Shown piece by piece: positions 58,215 through 64,000 of a stretch of 64,000 nt of DNA. Each line of letters begins with the position of its first letter. Positions within the stretch are counted from its first letter, which is position 1. Both the position numbers and the translations under genes were made by a program. The notes under the pieces are model-generated. The model worked only from the letters and a program-made list of their open reading frames with translations, was not told where the DNA came from and made no database searches. Source of the stretch: Streptomyces sp. 35G-GA-8 (GTDB taxonomy: Bacteria; Actinomycetota; Actinomycetes; Streptomycetales; Streptomycetaceae); the NCBI RefSeq assembly GCF_023534745.1, contig NZ_JAMHJQ010000004.1:62001-126000 (forward strand). The letters are read 5' to 3'.

Positions 58215-58576
58215 CCCTGTCTGACAAATCCCGCCTGACTCGCGACGCCTCGCGACACACGCCCCGCGCGCTGGTCCGCGCTCCGGCGCAGCGCCCGCGT
58301 CGATCTCTCCAACCTCGCCCGGATAGAACACATTTGCCTGCCCCTCAGAAAGGTCCGTTTCCCTCGACCCCCTTGATGTGACGTGCTCATGTCGTCACTC
58401 TGTTACCTGAAGCCCACCTTCCGGAAACCCACCGCGACCACGATGGCGGCCGGGCCCACGGCCCCGCACGGTCCCGTCCAGACGACCCAGGTACCGCACG
58501 GCCCAGCCCCCCACGGCTCCACCCGCACCACCTCGCACGGTCCCGTCAGGTTTCCCCCCACTCCAAGGGAGTTCAC

Positions 58577-59230
58577 ATGTCCGGTGTCTACGCGCGTCGA
58601 ATGTCCCGTGCCGGCGTCCTCGCCGCCACGGCCGCCCTCGCGACCGCCACCACCCTGCTGACCGCGCCCACGGCGCAGGCCGCCATGCCCACCCCTGTCA
58701 GCGCCGCCACGGCACGCACCTACCTCAGCCAGCTGACCGTTCAGGCGGAAGGTTCCTCCAGCGGTTACAGCCGCGACCTGTTCCCGCACTGGATCACCCA
58801 GTCCGGCGCCTGCAACACCCGTGAGGTCGTGCTCAAGCGCGACGGTTCGAACGTCCAGCAGGACTCCAGCTGCGCCGCCGTCAGCGGCACCTGGTACTCC
58901 GAGTACGACGGCGCCACCTGGAGCGCCGCGTCCGACGTGGACATCGACCACATGGTGCCGCTCTCCGAGGCCTGGAAGTCGGGCGCGAACAGCTGGACCA
59001 CGGCGCAGCGCCAGGCCTTCGCCAACGACCTGACCCGCCCGCAGCTCATCGCCGTCACGGACAATGTGAACCAGTCCAAGGGCGACCAGGACCCGGCCAA
59101 GTGGATGCCCTCGCGCACCGCGTACAAGTGCACCTACGTCCGCGCCTGGGTGCAGGTGAAGTACTACTACAAGCTGAAGGTCGACTCCGCCGAGAAGAGC
59201 GCGCTCCAGTCCACCCTGAACGGCTGCTGA
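58577..59230 (+). CDS. secreted HNH endonuclease
   Basis: A 217-residue extracellular nuclease. It has a signal peptide (1 to about 36, ending AQAA) and a DUF1524/HNH-type domain. DVDIDHMVPLSEAWKSG carries the Asp-His pair near residue 123, and NDLTRPQLIAVTDNVNQSKG with DPAKWMP completes the betabetaalpha-metal motif. Paired Cys near the middle and end suggest disulfides. ATG 58577 follows AAGGGAG. It likely degrades environmental nucleic acid. Confidence 0.92.
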   Translation: MSGVYARRMSRAGVLAATAALATATTLLTAPTAQAAMPTPVSAATARTYLSQLTVQAEGSSSGYSRDLFPHWITQSGACNTREVVLKRDGSNVQQDSSCAAVSGTWYSEYDGATWSAASDVDIDHMVPLSEAWKSGANSWTTAQRQAFANDLTRPQLIAVTDNVNQSKGDQDPAKWMPSRTAYKCTYVRAWVQVKYYYKLKVDSAEKSALQSTLNGC

Positions 59231-59316
59231 GCAACCACTTTCCCGGTCCCGAGGTCCCTCCCGTCGACTCCGTACGGTCGTTCCGTACCGTACGGGGGCG
59301 ACGGAGGAGGCTTTTT

Positions 59317-61032
59317 ATGACCCGGCTGCGCCTGGGACCACTGCTGCGGTACGTCGACGGGGACGGCGGCGGCACCGCGACCGTCTGGGTCGAGGCCGAC
59401 CGCCCGTCCGCGGCGGAGGTCCGCTGCGGTGACGGCGCGTACGGCACGTCGCGTACGTTCCATATCGCGGGCCATCACTACGCGTTGATCCCGGTGACCG
59501 GCCTGACGCCCGGCACCGACACCCCGTACGAGGTGCTGCTCGACGACCAGCGTGTCTGGCCGCCCGAGGACTCCCCGTTCCCGCCGAGCACGATCCGTAC
59601 CCCGGCCGTGCCCGCCGCCGAACTGCGGGTGTCCTTCGGCTCCTGCCGCTGGGCGTCACCGCCGCACGACGAGCCCGACCCGATCGGCCCCGACGCGCTC
59701 GACGCCCTGGCCACCCGGATCGCGGGCGATCCCGCCGCCGCGCGCCCGGACGTCCTGCTGCTCCTGGGCGACCAGGTGTACGCGGACGAGACATCGAAGG
59801 CGACCCGGCGGAGGCTGGCCGGGCGCCGCGATCTGAGCGAGCCGCCGGGCGCGGAGGTCGCGGACTACGAGGAGTACACCCACCTCTACGACGAGTCCTG
59901 GAGCGCCCCCGCCGTACGGTGGCTGCTCTCCACGGTCCCCAGTTGCATGATCTTCGACGACCACGATCTGGTCGATGACTGGAACACCAGCGCCGCCTGG
60001 CTGGCCGACATGCGGGAGAAGCCCTGGTGGCAGGAGCGGGTGCTCGGCGGACTGATGTCGTACTGGGTCTACCAGCACCTGGGCAATCTCTCCCCCGTCG
60101 AGCTGGCGGCGGACAAGCTGTACGCGGCGGTGCGCGCCGAACCCGACGGCACGGAGCTGCTGCGGCGCTTCGCCTCCGAGGCCGACCGCGATCCGGCCTG
60201 CGCGCGCTGGAGTTACCGGCGCGATTTCGGGCGTACGCGACTCCTGATGGTCGACTCCCGCGCCGCCCGGGTGCTGGCGGAGCGGGACCGCGCGATGCTG
60301 GACGAGGCCGAGGCACGCTGGGTACGCGACCAGGTGCTGGACGGCCGGAGTTCGGAGAACGGAGGCGCGGACGCGCGCGGACCGTACGACCATCTTCTGA
60401 TCGGCACCTCACTGCCCTGGCTGCTGCCGCCCTTCATCCATGACGTGGAGTCCTGGGACTCCGCCCTCTGCGGCGGCGAACGCGGCCCCCGCTGGGCGCG
60501 GTTCGGCGAACGGCTGCGCAGGGCGGCCGATCTGGAGCACTGGGCCGCCTTCCCCCGCTCCTTCGAGGAGCTGACGGCGCTGATCGCGGAGGCGGGCAGC
60601 GGGCCCGACGCCCCGGCGACGGTATGCGTACTGTCCGGTGATGTGCATCACGCGTATGTGGCCGAGCCCTCCTGGACGGCGGGCGGCGGCCCGGACGCGC
60701 GGGTCGCGCAGCTGACCTGCTCGCCCGTGCACAACTCCATCCCCGGCTATATGAAGCTGGGCTTCCGCTTCGGCTGGAGCGGGCCTGCCCGGCGGCTCGG
60801 GCATGCGCTGGTCCGGCATGGACGAGTCGTCCGGTCATCCGTCAACTGGCGCAAAACGGGCGGCCCCTGGTTCGGTAACCAGCTGATGACCCTGACGCTG
60901 CACGGCCGTTCCGCCGGTCTACGGCTGGAACAGGCCCGCGCGCCCAGACGGGCCCCGGAGTCCGGCCGGACGCCCGGCCGGACGCCCGGCTCAAAGCTGG
61001 TGACCGTTCAGGAAAGTTCTCTGACACCCTGA
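59317..61032 (+). CDS. PhoD-like phosphatase without signal peptide
   Basis: A 571-residue metallophosphatase of the PhoD superfamily. Visible motifs are FGSCRWASPPHDEPD, LLLLGDQVYADE, CMIFDDHDLVDDWN, LLMVDSRAARVL and VLSGDVHHAYVAEPS, which hold the expected metal ligands. Unlike the PhoD at the left edge, it has no Tat or Sec signal, so it is probably cytoplasmic. The C-terminal tail is Pro/Arg/Thr-rich. ATG 59317 has GGAGGAGG. It lies 86 bp downstream of the HNH nuclease. Confidence 0.9.
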   Translation: MTRLRLGPLLRYVDGDGGGTATVWVEADRPSAAEVRCGDGAYGTSRTFHIAGHHYALIPVTGLTPGTDTPYEVLLDDQRVWPPEDSPFPPSTIRTPAVPAAELRVSFGSCRWASPPHDEPDPIGPDALDALATRIAGDPAAARPDVLLLLGDQVYADETSKATRRRLAGRRDLSEPPGAEVADYEEYTHLYDESWSAPAVRWLLSTVPSCMIFDDHDLVDDWNTSAAWLADMREKPWWQERVLGGLMSYWVYQHLGNLSPVELAADKLYAAVRAEPDGTELLRRFASEADRDPACARWSYRRDFGRTRLLMVDSRAARVLAERDRAMLDEAEARWVRDQVLDGRSSENGGADARGPYDHLLIGTSLPWLLPPFIHDVESWDSALCGGERGPRWARFGERLRRAADLEHWAAFPRSFEELTALIAEAGSGPDAPATVCVLSGDVHHAYVAEPSWTAGGGPDARVAQLTCSPVHNSIPGYMKLGFRFGWSGPARRLGHALVRHGRVVRSSVNWRKTGGPWFGNQLMTLTLHGRSAGLRLEQARAPRRAPESGRTPGRTPGSKLVTVQESSLTP

Positions 61033-61201
61033 GTGCGCCCCTGACGGCTCTGCCGATCTCGGTTCACCGCGTCCGACAACGTTGCCGTGATCATTCCCAC
61101 ACGGCGTGATCCTTCACCCAAGGGTTCGAACTCGCCATGTACGGGCGGCATGATGAGCGGACTACTCGCTTCCAGCACCACCCGCCCCGGGAGTCACAGC
61201 T

Positions 61202-63280
61202 TTGTGCGATGTACGGCAGCCCCTGCCCCGCTCTCTCGCAGTCGTCGGCGCCGGCCCCCGTGGCACCTCGGTCCTCGAAAGACTCTGCGCGTCCGTACCC
61301 GAACTCGCCCCGGACGTTCCCCTCACCGTGCATCTGATCGACCCCGCGCCCCCGGGCGCGGGGCTCGTCTGGCGCACGGACCAGCCCGCCGAGTTGCTGA
61401 TGAACACGGTCGCCTCACAGGTGACCGTCTTCACCGACGACAGCGTCGAGTGCGAGGGGCCGATACGCCCGGGGCCGAGCCTGTACGAGTGGGCCGCGAC
61501 CCGGCCTGCCGAGCGGCTCGGACCGGACGACTACCCGAGCCGTGCCGCCTATGGCCGGTATCTGGAATGGGCCTTCCACAGAACGGTGGAGAACGCACCG
61601 GAGAGCGTGACGGTTGTCGTTCACCGGGCCCGTGCGATCCGGCTCGATGACGACACCGACCGGACCGCTCCAGACGCGTCAGCCCCACCCACCTCCACCG
61701 GTTCACCCCAAACACCCGGTAGCTCCACCGCGCACCGCCCCACCCAGACGCTCTTCCTCGACGATGACACGACGATTTCCGGTCTCAGCGCCGTCGTGCT
61801 CGCGCAGGGCCATCTACCGGTGGTTTCCGGCCAGACCCAGGCGGCCCTCGCGGAGTACGCGGTCCGCCACCGGCTCCGCTATCTGCCGCCCGCCAACCCC
61901 GCGGATGTCGATCTCTCGGCGGTCGCCCCCGGCGAACCGGTTCTGCTGCGCGGACTCGGGCTCAACTTCTTCGACCACATGGCACTGCTGACGGCGGGCA
62001 GGGGCGGTCTGTTCACCCGCGACACGGACGGCGTTCTCGTATACCACCCCTCGGGGCGGGAACCGCAGCTGTACGCGGGGTCGCGGCGCGGCGTCCCGTA
62101 CCAGGCACGCGGGGACAACGCGAAGGGGCCCTCCGGCCGGCATCTCCCGCTGCTGCTGACCCCGGATGTGATCGCGGTGTTCCGCAAACGCGCGGACGAG
62201 GGCGACCCGCCGGACTTCCTCAAGGAGATATGGCCGCTGGTCGCCAAGGAGGTGGAGGCGGTCTTCTACGAGGCGACTCTCCGCGCGACGGCTCTCCGCC
62301 CGACGACTCCGACTCTCCGCGCGACGACTCCGACTCTCCGCGCGACGGCCGGTGAGGACGGCTCCGGCTGGACGGAGTGCTCGTGGGAACGCTTTCTCGA
62401 ACGGTTCCTCGCCGCGCCCCACGGCAGCCCGCAGGAGGCCGCCGTCCTCGACGAGGCCGGGATCGCGCCCGCCGACCGCTGGTCCTGGGACCGGATCTCG
62501 CGCCCCTACGACGGGGTGTCCTTCCGCGATCCGGCCGATCACCGCGCCTGGCTCCTCGCCCATCTGCGCGAGGACGCGGCCCAGGCCGCGCTCGGCAATG
62601 TCACGGGCCCGGTCAAGGCGGCCCTGGACGTGCTGCGCGATCTCCGCAATGAGGTACGGCAGATCGTCGACCACGCCGGCCTCCCCGGCACCTCCCGGCG
62701 CGACCATCTCGACCGCTGGTACACGCCTTTGAACGCTTTTCTCTCCATCGGGCCGCCGCGCCGCCGAATCGAGGAGATGGCGGCCCTGATCGAGGCGGGG
62801 GTGCTCGATGTGATCGGCCCGCGGACGAGCGTACGGACGGCGGACGGCGGGTTCACCGCCGAGTCCCCCGACGTTCCGGGGTCGCTGATCCACGCCACAA
62901 CGCTCGTGGAAGCCCGGCTTCCGGAGCCTGATCTCCGGCGCAGCTGCGATCCGCTGCTCTCGCGGCTCCTGAAGACCGGTCAGTGCCGGCCGCACCGGGT
63001 CGGTGGTTACGAAACCGGTGGGCTGGATGTAACGCGCCGTCCATATCGCCTGATAGACCGCCGTGGGGAAGCCCACCCACGGAGGTTCGCGCTCGGGGTG
63101 CCCACGGAAGGGGTCCACTGGGTGACGGCCGCGGGAGCACGCCCCGGGGTCGACTCGGTGATGCTCTCGGACTCCGACGCGGTGGCCCGTGCCACCCTGC
63201 GGACACCGGACATATCGCGCCCCGAATACACGACGCGAATTGACCCTCAGCTGAATGTTGAACTTGCAAGCATTGATTAG
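61202..63280 (+). CDS. FAD/NAD(P)-binding protein
   Basis: A 692-residue cytoplasmic flavoprotein of the NAD_binding_9 type; the reaction is unknown. SLAVVGAGPRGTSVLERL is the Rossmann motif, DPAPPGAGLVWRTDQP and LLMNTVASQVTVF follow the family, and VVLAQGHLP closes the NAD(P) half. A Thr/Leu/Arg insertion near residues 360-382 is encoded by 21-bp repeats (62275-62347) and looks recently expanded. TTG 61202 is used with GGGAG upstream; no ATG or GTG fits. Confidence 0.82.
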   Translation: MCDVRQPLPRSLAVVGAGPRGTSVLERLCASVPELAPDVPLTVHLIDPAPPGAGLVWRTDQPAELLMNTVASQVTVFTDDSVECEGPIRPGPSLYEWAATRPAERLGPDDYPSRAAYGRYLEWAFHRTVENAPESVTVVVHRARAIRLDDDTDRTAPDASAPPTSTGSPQTPGSSTAHRPTQTLFLDDDTTISGLSAVVLAQGHLPVVSGQTQAALAEYAVRHRLRYLPPANPADVDLSAVAPGEPVLLRGLGLNFFDHMALLTAGRGGLFTRDTDGVLVYHPSGREPQLYAGSRRGVPYQARGDNAKGPSGRHLPLLLTPDVIAVFRKRADEGDPPDFLKEIWPLVAKEVEAVFYEATLRATALRPTTPTLRATTPTLRATAGEDGSGWTECSWERFLERFLAAPHGSPQEAAVLDEAGIAPADRWSWDRISRPYDGVSFRDPADHRAWLLAHLREDAAQAALGNVTGPVKAALDVLRDLRNEVRQIVDHAGLPGTSRRDHLDRWYTPLNAFLSIGPPRRRIEEMAALIEAGVLDVIGPRTSVRTADGGFTAESPDVPGSLIHATTLVEARLPEPDLRRSCDPLLSRLLKTGQCRPHRVGGYETGGLDVTRRPYRLIDRRGEAHPRRFALGVPTEGVHWVTAAGARPGVDSVMLSDSDAVARATLRTPDISRPEYTTRIDPQLNVELASID
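62275..62347. repeat. tandem 21-bp units inside the flavoprotein gene
   Basis: Unit ACTCCGACTCTCCGCGCGAC(G) at 62306 and 62327 with a partial copy from 62275. It encodes a repeated TPTLRAT peptide, probably a surface loop. Confidence 0.85.
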
Positions 63281-63295
63281 GCGTACTTAACCTGA
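63277..63295 (+). promoter_or_regulatory. iron-box-like site upstream of doxX
   Basis: TTAGGCGTACTTAACCTGA matches 13 of 19 positions of the DtxR/IdeR consensus TTAGGTTAGSCTAACCTAA, 53 bp before the DoxX start. The first bases are the stop codon of the flavoprotein gene. Confidence 0.45.
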
Positions 63296-63347
63296 GGCAG
63301 GAACTTCTCATCGGTCCAGACCAATGATCGAAGGAGTACAACCCCCC

Positions 63348-63803
63348 ATGTACACACGCCTCAATCGTGCCCAGCCCTACGCACTCGGCCTGTTCCGTGT
63401 GGTCGTCGGGCTTCTCTTCGCCTGCCACGGCGCCGCTTCGCTCTTCGGGTACTTCGCCAAGGACACCGTCTCCACCGGCGCCTGGCCGGGCTGGTACGCC
63501 GCCGTCATCCAGCTCGTGGCCGGGGCCCTCGTACTGCTCGGCCTCGGCACCCGGGTGGCCGCGCTGGTCGCCTCCGGCTCCATGGCGTACGCGTACTTCA
63601 ACGTGCACCAGGGCGATGGCCTCTTCCCCATAGAGAACAACGGCGAACCCGCGGCCATGTTCTGCTGGGCGTTCCTGCTGATCGTCTTCACCGGGCCAGG
63701 GGCGTTCGCCCTGGACCAGCTGTTCGGGGCGCGCGGGTCGCGTGGCTCCGGGGGCATGTCCGGGGAGGAGAGACGGGATCGGCGCACGGCCGTGGCCGCC
63801 TGA
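63348..63803 (+). CDS. DoxX family membrane protein
   Basis: A 151-residue protein with four TM helices (RVVVGLLFACHGAASLFG; VIQLVAGALVLLGLG; MAYAYFNVHQ; FCWAFLLIVFTGPGAF). DoxX proteins are linked to quinone or thiol oxidation and, in mycobacteria, to oxidant resistance; the exact role here is unknown. ATG 63348 is preferred, with AAGGAG slightly far upstream; ATG 63324 would put that site inside the gene. Confidence 0.9.
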   Translation: MYTRLNRAQPYALGLFRVVVGLLFACHGAASLFGYFAKDTVSTGAWPGWYAAVIQLVAGALVLLGLGTRVAALVASGSMAYAYFNVHQGDGLFPIENNGEPAAMFCWAFLLIVFTGPGAFALDQLFGARGSRGSGGMSGEERRDRRTAVAA

Positions 63804-63832
63804 TCCTCGCCTGATCCCCGCCGGAAACCCCC

Positions 63833-63864
63833 GGTGCCCGGACCCTCCGCGGTCCGGGCACCGA
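63833..63864. terminator. hairpin terminator after doxX
   Basis: Thirteen-bp perfect arms (CGGTGCCCGGACC and its complement) around a 6-nt loop, 30 bp after the stop codon. Confidence 0.85.
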
Positions 63865-63987
63865 TATGCCGGGCCCCGGCCGATCTTCCGCTTCCGCACA
63901 CGCGTACGCTGGCTGGCCGCAGCCGCCACCGCCGCTCCCCCGCGACATCGAGGCGCTGTCCATGGGACCGGGCGGGAAGTGACATAG

Positions 63988-64000
63988 GTGCTGGAGAGTC
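63988..64000 (+). CDS. possible start of a gene running off the window
   Basis: GTG CTG GAG AGT is open to the window end, with GGGAAG about 9 nt upstream. Only four codons are visible, so neither the reality nor the product of this gene can be judged. Confidence 0.3.

Noticed and set aside
58202-58390. 62-codon minus-strand frame ending in the 70-bp inverted repeat
   Set aside because: No ribosome site or domain. It could be a mobile-element remnant, but nothing in it is recognisable as a transposase.
61060-61075. Single GTTCACC unit before the flavoprotein gene
   Set aside because: A PHO box needs at least two units 11 bp apart, and the second position does not match.

Overview
The window is chromosomal DNA of a Streptomyces or close relative. 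The evidence is very high GC with GTG, TTG and even CTG starts, many genes whose start codon sits directly at the transcription start (leaderless), an actinobacterial RNase P RNA, a mycothiol-dependent enzyme, and gene neighbourhoods typical of Streptomyces, such as the Nif3 / zinc-ribbon / RNase H-CobC operon. I see no phage, plasmid, intact insertion sequence, CRISPR array or tRNA gene.

Left part (1-24.9 kb). A cut-off Tat-exported PhoD phosphatase is followed by an SDR, a PhzF-like isomerase and an aldo/keto reductase. Next comes a 3,019-residue secreted RHS/YD-repeat polymorphic toxin with a Hint domain and a Cys-rich HNH-like tip, followed by a small acidic candidate immunity gene. Then come rnpB (minus strand), a MerR regulator coupled to a membrane protein, an RNB-domain ribonuclease with an altered active site, YaaA, a KDPG aldolase behind a palindromic operator, the nif3 operon, and a siderophore-binding lipoprotein with an iron box.

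Middle part (25-43 kb). This holds an ABC drug exporter with a response regulator but no sensor kinase, two divergent MFS exporters (one with an added beta-sandwich tail), a methyltransferase, a cell-wall amidase, a DUF5336 membrane protein and an MDMPI enzyme. A glycosyltransferase / methyltransferase / alpha-toroid operon follows, divergent from a KstR-like TetR gene, with a perfect KstR-type box over its -35. A secreted subtilase and a large secreted nuclease close the region.

Right part (43.6-64 kb). A cobalamin riboswitch precedes five tightly overlapping genes: a secreted membrane-anchored alpha/alpha-toroid protein, a small secreted anchored protein, EcfT, a fused double EcfA ATPase, and EcfS. 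I read this as a vitamin B12 uptake machine with its own extracytoplasmic capture proteins, comparable in outline to animal intrinsic factor. It is the most interesting system here. Beyond it are a GT87-PAP2 fusion, an O-methyltransferase, an MFS exporter fused to a MarR-like domain, a peptidoglycan-binding protein, a HAD phosphatase, a FetB-like permease beside a 70-bp inverted repeat, a secreted HNH nuclease, a second PhoD-like phosphatase, an FAD/NAD(P)-binding protein and a DoxX protein behind an iron-box-like site.

Themes: phosphate scavenging (two PhoD-type phosphatases, two secreted nucleases), metal and cofactor supply (siderophore protein, B12 ECF transporter, FetB-like permease), export (several MFS and ABC systems), and envelope or contact functions (RHS toxin, amidase, PG-binding protein). 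All positions come from reading the sequence. No database search was run, and family names come from recognised motifs.
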